Below, piece after piece: positions 8,518 through 16,980 of a stretch of 64,000 nt of DNA. The notes below the pieces were generated by a model. The model was not told where the DNA came from. It did not search any database and saw only the letters and a program-made list of their open reading frames with translations. Every line of letters begins with the position of its first letter. Positions within the stretch are counted from its first letter, which is position 1. Origin of the DNA: Shimazuella kribbensis DSM 45090 (GTDB lineage: Bacteria > Bacillota > Bacilli > Thermoactinomycetales > Thermoactinomycetaceae); assembly GCF_000428065.1 (NCBI RefSeq), contig NZ_ATZF01000013.1, positions 62,001 to 126,000 of the forward strand, in the 5' to 3' direction. The position numbers and the translations under genes are program-made.

Positions 8518-9623
8518 AGAAATGGTATGTTGTATTAATCGGTTTTTGTGTCCTTCTTTTTCTATCCGGTTGTTGGGATCAAGAACTATTAAAAAATGCA
8601 CGATTACTCTCGATAGCTGGATTTGATAAAGCTTCAGAAAATAAATTGTTTTCGACATATGTTTTTCATGATCAACCAATGAGTGAGTCCCAAGAGCCAA
8701 AAGATGAAATAAAAAGTGCAATTGGCAGAACGCCTAGAGAGACGCGAGATAAAGTGGACAGAAAGTTGTCTAACTATTTCCGTGCTTACAAAAATCGAGT
8801 CGTAATGATCGGAGAGGAACTAGCCAAAAAAGATATTTACCCCATACTTGATATTTTTTATCGTGATCCTCATAGTTCATTAAACGCAAAGATTGTGGTT
8901 GCTCAAGGAAAAGCAAGTGATTTACTAGCAATGAAAAAAGTGGGGAACACACTTATCTCTGATGAGATTCCCAAACTGATCGATGGTTCGGAAGAGAAAA
9001 CACTTGTTACAGCGGAGAATATTCAATCCATCTGCCCTGTTCTATTTGATCCAGGAGAAGATATTTTGCTTCCTTATCTAACGAAAAAAGAAACGGACAT
9101 AGAATGTGCTCAGTTGGCAATGTTCCACAATCGGATTTTTACTGGAGTTCTAAATCCAAATGAATCCACGATGTTTTTGTTATTGAAAGGAAGCCCCGGC
9201 AAAATAGCAAGAATGACGAGAGAAGAAATTGATTCAGACAATTCGAGCCCAATCACATTTGATGTGGAAAAAGCAAAACATGATATGCAGGTCAGGGTCC
9301 AACCAAAAGGAAAGATTGTTGTTACTTTACATGCAGATTGGAAAATTGGGATTACTGAATATGCTCAAAATCATCTAAACGAGCAGAAAATAGTGGATCG
9401 ATTAAATCGGAAAATCTCGGAAGATATGACTCGTTTAGCAAGACAAACAATCAAAAAAATGCAAGAAGCACAATGTGATGGTTTTGGCATTGGCCGAAGA
9501 ATCATTGCGTTTCATCCTCAAGTTTGGAAAAAAATGAAGGGGAATTGGGCGTATCACTACAAAAAAGTACAATTTAAAGCAGATGTAAAAGTGAAGATTA
9601 TACATTCGGGTGTAATTAATTAA
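8514..9623 (+). CDS. gerAC: spore germination receptor subunit C (lipoprotein)
   Basis: GerAC-type lipoprotein of 369 residues. Its signal peptide ends in a lipobox LSGC followed by WDQELL, the usual GerAC start, so the mature protein is anchored by a lipid on the outer face of the spore inner membrane. The central and C-terminal parts match the usual three-domain GerAC layout, with a C-terminal helical stretch near 'EDMTRLARQTIKKMQEAQCD'. A strong AGGAGG site precedes the start, which overlaps the B-subunit stop by 4 bases. I see no clear terminator after it. Confidence 0.92.
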   Translation: MKKWYVVLIGFCVLLFLSGCWDQELLKNARLLSIAGFDKASENKLFSTYVFHDQPMSESQEPKDEIKSAIGRTPRETRDKVDRKLSNYFRAYKNRVVMIGEELAKKDIYPILDIFYRDPHSSLNAKIVVAQGKASDLLAMKKVGNTLISDEIPKLIDGSEEKTLVTAENIQSICPVLFDPGEDILLPYLTKKETDIECAQLAMFHNRIFTGVLNPNESTMFLLLKGSPGKIARMTREEIDSDNSSPITFDVEKAKHDMQVRVQPKGKIVVTLHADWKIGITEYAQNHLNEQKIVDRLNRKISEDMTRLARQTIKKMQEAQCDGFGIGRRIIAFHPQVWKKMKGNWAYHYKKVQFKADVKVKIIHSGVIN

Positions 9624-9852
9624 AGTTTCTCTGTTGCTTTCTTTATAGATCAAGCAAATAGCTTCTCTTATTCGGCTTTGATGCTAATTTATTTTAAGCT
9701 TTCTAGACATAGTTGGATGAATAACGAATGAGGGGATATCCATATCCAAATAGGACGGTTACCCCCTTGATTTTGTACCTTATACACTTATTGTTTTTTA
9801 TTCTAACTCTTCATCATTCTCTTTGATTGATTTTTGAGTTTTATCATCGCTT

Positions 9853-11079
9853 TTATTCATTTTTAAAAGCATGTCGTTTACTTGTCCAGACAGTAACCAA
9901 ACCAATTAGACCTAATAAAGAAAGTGCCCATGGAAAAGATCCTGCTCCCCATTGGACTAAAAGCATTCCACCAACAATACCTCCACCCGCAATGGCGATA
10001 TTGAACACCGTTACGAGCATAGATTGTGCAACATCTGTATCTTCGCCTGCGGCAGTTGCCATTGCCGTTTGGAGTAATGTTGGTCCACCTCCAAACGTTA
10101 ATCCCCAAGCAGCAATTCCGATGTAGATCAATATGGGCATTTCTTTTCCAATACCCATAAATAACGCAGACAAGGCAAAGACAGCAAGACTAATAAGTGT
10201 CAATTTTCGAATTCGTCCGTCTATCAACAAACCAGTAACCCATAGACCGACTACAGATGAGATGCCAAAAATGAATAAACCAAAGTCTAATTGATCAGCG
10301 ATTTTATGGTAACCCATGAATGGTGCGATATAATTGTAGAGAATGTTGTGTGCCAATATCCAAACAAAGAGCACAAAAAGCACAGTGCGAATTCCTGGAA
10401 GCAGGAATATAGTATGCAACGGGCGCTGTTGATGTACTTTTTGACCAGGATAGTCAGGGATGGAAGTGAGTACCCATATAATTAAAATAAGCGCAAGAAG
10501 AGAGAGGATACCAAAGATTATTCTCCAATCCAAAATGGTTCCCAACCAAGTTCCTAATGGTACACCCAAAGATAAAGCAATAGGTTGTCCCACCATCACA
10601 ATCGCTAGAGCTCTTCCATGTAAATGCTGTGGTACCATACGCATTGCGTAACCACCAACTAATCCCCAGATCAGTCCAGTTGCCATTCCAGCTCCTAAAC
10701 GAATAATGAGTGTCAGTACATAGTTGGTCGATACAGCTGTTAACATATTCATAACAAATAACCCACTTAAAGCCATTAATAGCACTCGCTTTCTGGGCCA
10801 ACTGCGTGTAATTGCGATAAGTGGAATAGCCGCCATCACCGAGCCAACGGCAAAAAGTGTCACAAGTTGACCGACTAGTGCTGAGGAAACATCAAGACTT
10901 TTGCCGATCTGAACCAATAATCCTGCGGGCATGGTTTCTGTCAGTATTGCGAGAAAGCCGGCCATCGATAAAGCTATTAGTTTCCAGATCGGCAATGGAT
11001 TCGATTTGGATGTATTTGAAGAGATATGATCTACTAAGGAATGGTTTTCTGATATACTTATGTTCTTTCCAGTGGACAT
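9853..11079 (-). CDS. MFS transporter, DHA1 (drug:H+ antiporter) type
   Basis: Twelve-span major facilitator protein of 408 residues, related to the AraJ/YdhP/sugar-efflux group. The loop after the second span carries 'TRSWPRKRVLL', and span five has 'GQPIALSLGVPLGTWLG', the antiporter motif C of DHA1 exporters. The first in-frame ATG (11103) overlaps the ribosome site AGGAGGG, so the start is at 11079. It lies beside an old-yellow-enzyme gene on the same strand, opposite an Lrp/AsnC regulator. That layout suggests a small stress or detoxification locus, but the substrate is unknown. Confidence 0.88.
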   Translation of the reverse strand: MSTGKNISISENHSLVDHISSNTSKSNPLPIWKLIALSMAGFLAILTETMPAGLLVQIGKSLDVSSALVGQLVTLFAVGSVMAAIPLIAITRSWPRKRVLLMALSGLFVMNMLTAVSTNYVLTLIIRLGAGMATGLIWGLVGGYAMRMVPQHLHGRALAIVMVGQPIALSLGVPLGTWLGTILDWRIIFGILSLLALILIIWVLTSIPDYPGQKVHQQRPLHTIFLLPGIRTVLFVLFVWILAHNILYNYIAPFMGYHKIADQLDFGLFIFGISSVVGLWVTGLLIDGRIRKLTLISLAVFALSALFMGIGKEMPILIYIGIAAWGLTFGGGPTLLQTAMATAAGEDTDVAQSMLVTVFNIAIAGGGIVGGMLLVQWGAGSFPWALSLLGLIGLVTVWTSKRHAFKNE

Positions 11080-11136
11080 TTGATAAGCCCTCCTAGCCGG
11101 CATATAAAATTAATTATTAACAATATTCAAAAAATA

Positions 11137-12117
11137 TTAATTTTCATCTATCATCTTATCTACAAACCGAGGATCATCAAGCAAAGGGCTCCCTACTGCT
11201 ATAAAATCTGCAAGTCTGTCTGCTAAAATAGAATTCGAGAATGCTTTGGTATGGATCTTGCCTACAGCAATGACAGGAATTTGAACAAATTGTTTGATAA
11301 TCGATGCATAAGGTACTTGGTACCCTTTTGGTGCAGCAAGCGGTTGAACTGGGAGTAGTCCACCTGATGATACATCAATGGCATCAATCAGAGATTCGAT
11401 GTAAGTTAATGCATTAGCAACTTCTACTGGAGTCAGACCATCTTGATCAAAATCAGAAGCGGAGACACGAACGATAATAGGATATTGATTTCCAGTCACA
11501 GATCGTATCGCTTCTAATATTTCTTGAATCAATCGAACTCTATTTTGGATGGACCCACCATAAGGATCTGTTCGTTTGTTGGATAATGGAGATAGAAATT
11601 CATGCAGTAAAAATCCATGTGCCAAATGTAACTCTATCCCATCAAAACCTGCTGCTAAGCTCCTTTTTGCTGCTAAGCGATAATCTTCGATGATATTTTT
11701 GATATCGGTATGGTTCATTTCATTGGGGATGCCATAATTTTCATCATAAGCGATTGGGCTGGGTGCAATTAAATGTTTGGTTACTTCCGGAGCAGATTTT
11801 CTACCACCATGAGAAAGTTGAATGAAAATAGGAGTCTGTTTTGCATGAACGGCATCCACAATCTTTTTGAGAGGCTCTATATGTTCATTACTAAAGATTC
11901 CAATGTCATTGGGAACGAGACGTCCATTCGGTGAAATTGCAGTTGATTCTATGATGATTAGACTAACTTTTCCAGCTCGTTTGCTATAAAATTGGATATG
12001 GTGATCTGTAGCAAATGCTTGAATTGTTCCTTGGTATTGTTGCATAGGTGACATAATCAAACGATTTTTTAGTGTTAAGTTACCAATTTTCATGGGAGTA
12101 TGAATGTTTATTTTCAT
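11137..12117 (-). CDS. NADH:flavin oxidoreductase, old yellow enzyme (YqjM-like)
   Basis: FMN-dependent ene-reductase of 326 residues, TIM-barrel fold, which would reduce activated C=C bonds with NAD(P)H. Conserved features: N-terminal 'KNRLIMSPM', 'IQLSHGGRK', the substrate-binding His pair in 'ELHLAHGFLLHEFLSP', 'NKRTDPYGGS' and 'IIVRVSASD'. The Cys that tunes FMN in YqjM (SPMCMYS) is Gln here (SPMQQYQ), and the Tyr after the His pair is Phe. It is about 12 residues shorter than YqjM at the C-terminus. The gene is upstream of the MFS gene and divergent from the Lrp-type regulator. Confidence 0.88.
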   Translation of the reverse strand: MKINIHTPMKIGNLTLKNRLIMSPMQQYQGTIQAFATDHHIQFYSKRAGKVSLIIIESTAISPNGRLVPNDIGIFSNEHIEPLKKIVDAVHAKQTPIFIQLSHGGRKSAPEVTKHLIAPSPIAYDENYGIPNEMNHTDIKNIIEDYRLAAKRSLAAGFDGIELHLAHGFLLHEFLSPLSNKRTDPYGGSIQNRVRLIQEILEAIRSVTGNQYPIIVRVSASDFDQDGLTPVEVANALTYIESLIDAIDVSSGGLLPVQPLAAPKGYQVPYASIIKQFVQIPVIAVGKIHTKAFSNSILADRLADFIAVGSPLLDDPRFVDKMIDEN

Positions 12118-12270
12118 ATCGTTGCCTCCTTTGTTTGTATTTCTATCATACTGGTTTCATCGTATGGATTACATAGAAAAACAAAGGCGTTTGGGTTTCT
12201 TTTCTTTAAATGTATAAGTAAAAATAAATAATAACTTTAAATGTTGAAGATAGAGGAGGATGGGGCTGAA

Positions 12271-12705
12271 ATGGATCACATTGATGCAAAAATATTGGAG
12301 ATATTACAACAGAATGCGCGGACGACCATTTCACAGTTGGGACGAATGATCAACATGACCCAACCAGCGGTAAGTGAGCGAGTTCGAAAATTAGAGGATC
12401 AAGGAGTGATTTTAGGTTACCAAACTGTATTGGAACCAGAAAAACTAGGGAAACACGTAACCGCTTTTGTTTTGGTAAAAGCAAATAACTGTGGCAAACT
12501 CTTTGACTTTGGGGAGCAGTCAAGTGAAGTAGTAGAAATGCACCAATTGAGCGGGGAATTTAACTTTATTTTAAAAGTGATGACTTCATCGCTAAAAACA
12601 TTGGATCGGTTTATTCATGAATGCAGTCAGTATGGCTTTACAACAACGATGACCGTTTTGTCTTCTCCTATGAAATCAAAAGTACTATCGATGGAGGAAG
12701 AATAA
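12271..12705 (+). CDS. Lrp/AsnC family transcriptional regulator
   Basis: Regulator of 144 residues with an N-terminal winged helix (about 5-55, 'LGRMINMTQPAVSERVRKLE' holding the recognition helix) and a C-terminal RAM ligand-binding and oligomerisation domain. I start at the ATG at 12271 because the family begins MDxxDxKIL and GGAGG lies 11 bases before it; an in-frame ATG at 12241 has no ribosome site. It is divergent from the reductase and MFS genes and may control them. Its effector is unknown. Confidence 0.88.
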   Translation: MDHIDAKILEILQQNARTTISQLGRMINMTQPAVSERVRKLEDQGVILGYQTVLEPEKLGKHVTAFVLVKANNCGKLFDFGEQSSEVVEMHQLSGEFNFILKVMTSSLKTLDRFIHECSQYGFTTTMTVLSSPMKSKVLSMEEE

Positions 12706-12792
12706 AAGGAGTCCATGATACTGACATATTCGTGATTATGTGATTGATTTGGAAAAACAAACCTAAGATAGGGACATATTGTGATAACTAAA

Positions 12793-12822
12793 AAGCAGTA
12801 TTTCATTATTGAAATACTGCTT
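12793..12822 (-). terminator. terminator of the small secreted protein gene
   Basis: Perfect 12-base stem AAGCAGTATTTC / GAAATACTGCTT with a 6-base loop. On the minus strand it is followed by a T run (plus-strand A run at 12790-12794), so it ends the gene at 12879-13301. Confidence 0.75.
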
Positions 12823-12830
12823 CAGTCTGA

Positions 12831-12862
12831 CAAGAGGTGCTGTGTTATAGCCTCTTGTTTTT
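12831..12862 (+). terminator. terminator downstream of the Lrp-type regulator
   Basis: Stem CAAGAGG / CCTCTTG with a 13-base loop and five T residues on the plus strand. Confidence 0.65.
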
Positions 12863-12878
12863 AATTATGTTTTAGTTA

Positions 12879-13301
12879 TTAATAGTGTGCGGATAAATAT
12901 CCTTCCGCATCACAATCTTTATATACAGCTGATCCTGTTGTACATTTGAGCATTATCTGATAATAGCCAACTGGACCACCTATATTGTCAAGGGCAGTTG
13001 ACTTTCCTGATGCTACGTATCCATCTTTAATAATCTTTCCAGTCGATTGTGAAAATACTTTGTAGTAAACCTTATGACCAGAATAACTATTCACATTGAT
13101 CTTCATCTTATAGCCTGATTGCAAATATATTTTTCCTGAAGTTTTACTAGAAGAGCCAGGGCTCAAAAAAACTTGCGTCGCGTATTCATCTGCAAACACA
13201 TTAGAACTCAATGTGAACAACGCAAGCAATAATGAAACCAAAGAAAATAATCTTTTCAAAGCAAACATCCACTCCATCATATGTATTTTTAAGTCATTCA
13301 T
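12879..13301 (-). CDS. small secreted protein of unknown function
   Basis: Protein of 140 residues from the first ATG. A hydrophobic signal peptide (about 17-37) ends in VFA before DEY, giving a mature protein of about 103 residues. The mature part is beta-rich, with many Ser, Gly, Lys and Tyr residues and two Cys (KCTTGS, KDCDAEG) that could form one disulfide. It resembles no family I can name. The start is uncertain: later in-frame ATGs at 13280, 13277 and 13268 would give a more usual signal peptide length, but none has a clear ribosome site. It stands alone with its own terminator. Confidence 0.6.
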   Translation of the reverse strand: MNDLKIHMMEWMFALKRLFSLVSLLLALFTLSSNVFADEYATQVFLSPGSSSKTSGKIYLQSGYKMKINVNSYSGHKVYYKVFSQSTGKIIKDGYVASGKSTALDNIGGPVGYYQIMLKCTTGSAVYKDCDAEGYLSAHY

Positions 13302-13809
13302 TTATCAAATAACCATATTTACAATTTTAACACTATTAAACCTTTTTGTGTAATATTTTTATCGATATGGCTTCGATAACTACTCTACTTGATAGTGGTT
13401 ATTTTATAGGTTTCAAAAAGTACTCCCTTATGGACTATCTTAATTGTGGGTATTAAACGTGTATTTAAATTGTCTAATATATTTTTTAAAAAAACCAGTG
13501 ACAAGATTCGTTTGATAGACCGCAAAGTAATTATGTTTGCTTAAGGGTTATTTATAGCGATAGATTTTCTTTCTCTTATAAATATGGACTATTGATTTCG
13601 ATAGATTGCTCTTTTTTGGTCATGACACATATTTTTTTAAATGATGCATTTCAGATGATAATGATAAAAGAACGTTTGAAGTAAAAATCATTCATATTGT
13701 CTGTTATGATAGGAGTAAATGACGAATCAAGTAAAAATTATTATCGGATAAAGAGAACATCAAAGGTTCCTTTACATGACTGGAAACTTCGTTAAAGGGA
13801 GTGGATTTT
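13302..13809. other. AT-rich intergenic region
   Basis: About 500 bases between divergent genes. I see no open frame of note, RNA gene or repeat. A promoter for the downstream YjdI-type gene probably lies near its right end, but I could not fix -35 and -10 boxes. Confidence 0.35.
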
Positions 13810-14220
13810 TTGGGAAGAGATTTCAAGGAATATTTCAATGAGGATATGAAAGTTCGGTTTCATGCAAAACGATGTATCCATGCTGCACGTTGCGTAAAGG
13901 GATTACCAGACGTGTTTGATACAAAAAAACGACCTTGGATTAATGTGAATGGTGCAACTGCTGCTAATATTGCTGAAATTATTGAACGATGTCCAAGTGG
14001 CGCATTGGAATATACAAGATTGGACAACAGTGAACAAGAGAATTATGACAATGAAACGATGATGATAGAACAACAGCCATCAGATGTTATTTACCTTAGA
14101 GGAAATTTATCGATTCAAATAGGTAATGAAGTTGTCGAGAGTAATAGGGCCTCTCTGTGCGGATGTGGTTTGTCCAAAAATAAGCCTTTTTGTGATCTTA
14201 GTGGAGGTTGTAAATCATAA
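13810..14220 (+). CDS. yjdI: YjdI-type [4Fe-4S] protein fused to a CDGSH-like iron-sulfur domain
   Basis: Small iron-sulfur protein of about 136 residues. The N-terminal half has the single-cluster ferredoxin-like pattern (CIHAARC ... RCPSGALEY) of the YjdI family. The C-terminal half has a CDGSH-type motif, CGCGLSKNKPFCDLSG. The usual His of CDGSH (CDGxH) is Gly here, followed by an extra Cys (GGCKS), so the fourth ligand of the [2Fe-2S] site is missing or replaced. I prefer a TTG start at 13810, 8 bases after AAGGGAG; the GTG at 13801 sits directly on the ribosome site. It is followed 18 bases later by its usual partner yjdJ. Its role in the cell is unknown. Confidence 0.8.
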   Translation: MGRDFKEYFNEDMKVRFHAKRCIHAARCVKGLPDVFDTKKRPWINVNGATAANIAEIIERCPSGALEYTRLDNSEQENYDNETMMIEQQPSDVIYLRGNLSIQIGNEVVESNRASLCGCGLSKNKPFCDLSGGCKS

Positions 14221-14238
14221 CAATGGGGGGGTATCAGG

Positions 14239-14514
14239 ATGGAAATTAAAAAAGGTACAAATAAGTTTTATATCAGTAACAACGAGAACCAGACATTAGC
14301 AGAGATACATTTTGTTCCAACTGGAGAAGAACGTATCATTGTTGATCATACTTATGTTTCTGATGAATTGCGAGGCCAAGGTATTGGAGAAAAATTGGTC
14401 AGCCATATCGTGAACTATGCACGCGAAGAGCATAAAAAGATTATTCCTTTATGCCCTTTTGCAAAAAAGGAGATAGATAAACATATAGAGTACCAAGATA
14501 TTTTAAATAAGTAA
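14239..14514 (+). CDS. yjdJ: YjdJ-type GNAT N-acetyltransferase
   Basis: Minimal GNAT protein of 91 residues with the acetyl-CoA pyrophosphate-binding loop 'SDELRGQGIGEKLV' and the C-terminal 'IIPLCPFAKKEIDKH' seen in YjdJ-like proteins. It follows the yjdI-type gene by 18 bases, the arrangement known from Escherichia coli and Staphylococcus. The substrate is not known to me. Confidence 0.85.
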   Translation: MEIKKGTNKFYISNNENQTLAEIHFVPTGEERIIVDHTYVSDELRGQGIGEKLVSHIVNYAREEHKKIIPLCPFAKKEIDKHIEYQDILNK

Positions 14515-14568
14515 TACAGTTTTTTGGTCTATATTGTCCAGTTTAATAGCGAGTTAGGTGAAAATCTC

Positions 14569-15654
14569 ATGGCTAAAAAGGTGACATGGTTAGAACTTTT
14601 CTATGATTTGGTTTTTGTAGCAGCGATTGCTAAGGCAACTCATGTGTTGGTGCATGAGAAAAATGGAGTCATACCTTCCGAATATTTATTCAAATTCCTT
14701 TTAATATTTGTCCCCATCTGGTGGGCGTGGGTGGGACAATCTCTTTTTATGAACCGATTTGGGGAAGACACCGCGAAGCATCGAATATTTATGGTGACAC
14801 AAATGTTTTTTGTGTTAGTGATGACAGCCAGTTTAGATGTTGATTTCGATAAGTACTATTTAATATTTTTAATAGGGTATGTGGGGATTCGATTTTTAAC
14901 GTCTTTTCAATACTTGTGGGTCAGTAAACGAGAACATGGAGCACGTAAAGATACAGCATTGTTCTTAGGTTATGGATTTTTAATCGGCATTGGTATCTCT
15001 TTATGTTCTTTATTTTTTGATACATGGATAAAATATTTGGTTTTATATATAGGTATTTTCATCGATATTCTTCTACCGTTACTCGGACGGAAGTATCTAA
15101 AGAAAGTATCTACCCATTTGCCTCATTTGTTCGAACGCTTTGGATTGTTCACCATCATATTATTTGGAGAGTCCATTGTTAGTGTCATTGTAATCCTTAA
15201 ATTAGATAACCTAAATTGGCAAATCGTCTCTTTTGCTGTTGTGTCATTTGCACTTGTGGTAGCCATGTGGTGGCAATATTATGATCACTTAGAGAAGAAG
15301 GTAAATAAAAATTTAGCATCTTCTGGACAATCCATTATATATGGACATTTGTTTCTATCCTTATCTTTAAGTGTGATTGGAGCTATTGTTCAACTTACTA
15401 TTTTGTATGAGATAAACTATCTATTTTTGTTGTTTATGATTTATGCAGCAATATTGCTATATGTTGTTTCTGTCACTTTTGCTTTTCATAAATACCAAGT
15501 CCAAAGGCATCCATTATATATTCGACACTTCTGTTTACTGATAGGTTTGCTCCTTTTGTTTTTGATTTTTGATTTAGTGGTAACAGTTCCGATCATCATT
15601 GTATTTATTCAAATCGGTATCTTTTTCATGCTTTTTAGAAAGGCAACCTCATAG
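14569..15654 (+). CDS. ltrA: low temperature requirement A (LtrA) family membrane protein
   Basis: Integral membrane protein of 361 residues with about ten to twelve spans. It opens with the LtrA signature 'WLELFYDLVFVAAIAK' and has the later conserved 'LFERFGLFTIILFGESI' near residue 205. LtrA was named from a Listeria mutant unable to grow in the cold; its biochemical role is unknown. The frame extends upstream to a TTG at 14524, but the ATG at 14569 has AGGTGA 7 bases before it and starts directly before the signature. A strong terminator follows at 15701. Confidence 0.88.
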   Translation: MAKKVTWLELFYDLVFVAAIAKATHVLVHEKNGVIPSEYLFKFLLIFVPIWWAWVGQSLFMNRFGEDTAKHRIFMVTQMFFVLVMTASLDVDFDKYYLIFLIGYVGIRFLTSFQYLWVSKREHGARKDTALFLGYGFLIGIGISLCSLFFDTWIKYLVLYIGIFIDILLPLLGRKYLKKVSTHLPHLFERFGLFTIILFGESIVSVIVILKLDNLNWQIVSFAVVSFALVVAMWWQYYDHLEKKVNKNLASSGQSIIYGHLFLSLSLSVIGAIVQLTILYEINYLFLLFMIYAAILLYVVSVTFAFHKYQVQRHPLYIRHFCLLIGLLLLFLIFDLVVTVPIIIVFIQIGIFFMLFRKATS

Positions 15655-15700
15655 CGGAATCATTTTACGTATTTTAGAAATGGTTAATGGATAAGCAAAG

Positions 15701-15746
15701 CAATGGCCAGATCTCTTTCTATTATTTTGATCTGGCTATTGTTTTT
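15701..15746 (+). terminator. terminator of ltrA
   Basis: Thirteen-base stem CAATGGCCAGATC / GATCTGGCTATTG with one G-T pair, then five T residues. Confidence 0.85.
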
Positions 15747-15889
15747 ATAGTTGTTCTTTGTGCTATTTTCGATGTACTGATTTTATATAAATAATAGAAA
15801 TATTCAAATATATAAGGGTTTATAGAAAAGGGACTATGCTATAATAAGTAGTATTACTTATATTTTCCATCTTGAACGGAGGAATCCGA

Positions 15890-16225
15890 ATGGATACACA
15901 GGAAAACACAAATGTAACATCGTCAGAATCTTGTCATGCTGGTGATGAGCGGAAAAGCCATCACTCCGATAAAGTAAAGAAAAACTTGATCAATCGGTTA
16001 AATCGTATCGAAGGTCAGGTACGTGGAGTGAAGGGGTTAATCGAAAAAGATACCTATTGCGATGATGTATTAAATCAAATCGCTTCTATTCAATCGGCTT
16101 TAAATGGTGTTGGAAAATTACTACTCGAACAACATATGAAATCATGTGTGGTAGATCGGTTTCAAGACGGAGACAAAGAAGTGATTGATGAGCTTCTTAT
16201 TACGATGAGTAAACTGATCAAGTAA
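15890..16225 (+). CDS. csoR: CsoR/RcnR-family metal-sensing repressor
   Basis: All-helical DUF156 repressor of 111 residues. The Cys-His-Cys ligand set of copper sensors is present: Cys in 'DTYCDDVLNQ', then His and Cys in 'EQHMKSCVV'. The N-terminus has an extra His/Cys-containing stretch before the conserved 'LINRLNRIEGQVRGVKGLIE'. The ATG at 15890 has CGGAGG 7 bases before it. No copper ATPase or chaperone lies next to it, so its targets must be elsewhere. A plausible -10 (TATAAT near 15840) lies upstream. Confidence 0.88.
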   Translation: MDTQENTNVTSSESCHAGDERKSHHSDKVKKNLINRLNRIEGQVRGVKGLIEKDTYCDDVLNQIASIQSALNGVGKLLLEQHMKSCVVDRFQDGDKEVIDELLITMSKLIK

Positions 16226-16321
16226 TCGTTTTTGACTAGAGGTTTAGAATTTTTTGTCGGTTCTGACCTATTACATAAGTTTGATGAAAACCGAGGCATT
16301 TTAGCATATGCAAGCATCATA

Positions 16322-16348
16322 ACTTCTCCCCATTGGGAGAAGTATTTT
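16322..16348 (+). terminator. rho-independent terminator downstream of csoR
   Basis: Nine-base stem ACTTCTCCC / GGGAGAAGT with a 4-base loop, then ATTTTT. Confidence 0.8.
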
Positions 16349-16484
16349 TGTTGTTGACGAAACCCGAATAGTTTCGATTTGTTTCATTCACCGCGTAAAA
16401 GGATAAACAAGTAAAATTACTATTACGAGTTTCTTCGTTTTTCGATAGAATAACACTAAGTCTCATTCGGCATGTAATGAAGGG

Positions 16485-16685
16485 AAGATCATGGGTAGGA
16501 AAGTTGCCCTTGCCGTTCACGCAATTGGGGCCAGTTGTTCGATGTATTATGCCTCTCCCATCAAAGATATGGGGAGAGGGAACCGTGGCTGGAACTCAGG
16601 AGTGTACTGGATAAGTTTACTGATTGAGTTCCATGCGGCTGTTCTTTGGGACAGTCGCCCGGTATTATTTTCTATATTTTTTATT
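16485..16685 (+). ncRNA. candidate structured RNA or leader of unknown class
   Basis: Segment ahead of a small membrane-protein gene with several strong potential stems: CCTCTCCC / GGGGAGAGG near 16552-16578, GGAACTCA / TGAGTTCC near 16591-16632, and GGCTGTTC with GGACAGTC near 16637-16656. A looser outer GAAC / GTTC pairing is possible. I tried to match 6S RNA, T-box, SAM, cobalamin, ykoK and lysine leaders and none fits. The hairpins and raised GC are the only evidence. Confidence 0.3.
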
Positions 16686-16712
16686 TCCTATTATTTGTAA
16701 GGAGATGATTGA

Positions 16713-16928
16713 ATGTCTAAGCAAAAGAGTCATAGAGGATGGAGAGTATTGGGGTATGTATTGGTTGTCCTGACTGTCCTTTTTGCACTAGGAGCAATTC
16801 GGAATTTAGCTGGCGGATTTAGTGGTTCAGATCCAGCTGAAAATTTTGGGAAGATCATTGGCGCTATTCTTCTACCAGTCTTGGCAGGGTTGTCAGCCCG
16901 CTATTGTTTGCGTAGATCCCGCAGATAG
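16713..16928 (+). CDS. small two-span membrane protein of unknown function
   Basis: Protein of 71 residues with a basic start, a hydrophobic span at about 11-31, a polar loop (GGFSGSDPAENFG), a second span at about 46-64 and a basic end (RRSRR). This gives an inside-loop-inside hairpin topology. An AAGGAG ribosome site precedes the ATG. I do not recognise the family. A terminator follows directly. The hairpin-rich segment upstream may be its leader. Confidence 0.6.
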   Translation: MSKQKSHRGWRVLGYVLVVLTVLFALGAIRNLAGGFSGSDPAENFGKIIGAILLPVLAGLSARYCLRRSRR

Positions 16929-16931
16929 TTG

Positions 16932-16961
16932 AAATCCACTACAAAAGTAGTGGATTTTGTT
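16932..16961. terminator. terminator between convergent genes
   Basis: Eleven-base perfect stem AAATCCACTAC / GTAGTGGATTT with an AAAA loop, followed on the plus strand by TGTTCTT. It may serve both flanking genes. Confidence 0.7.
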
Positions 16962-16980
16962 CTTCTAGATCCAATATTAT

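Larger units (their letters stand above)
16226..16712. other. non-coding region with a terminator and a GC-richer, hairpin-rich segment
   Basis: Holds the csoR terminator and then about 200 bases (roughly 16485-16685) that are richer in GC than their surroundings and full of possible hairpins. I see no convincing gene: both open frames here lack ribosome sites. Confidence 0.4.

Noticed and set aside
16485-16685. Possible 6S RNA or known riboswitch
   Set aside because: The ends do not pair into a closing stem as 6S requires, and no conserved riboswitch core is visible, so only an unknown structured segment is reported.
16491-16700. Plus-strand frame of 69 codons in the hairpin-rich segment
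   Set aside because: No ribosome site; the segment looks more like structured RNA than coding sequence.
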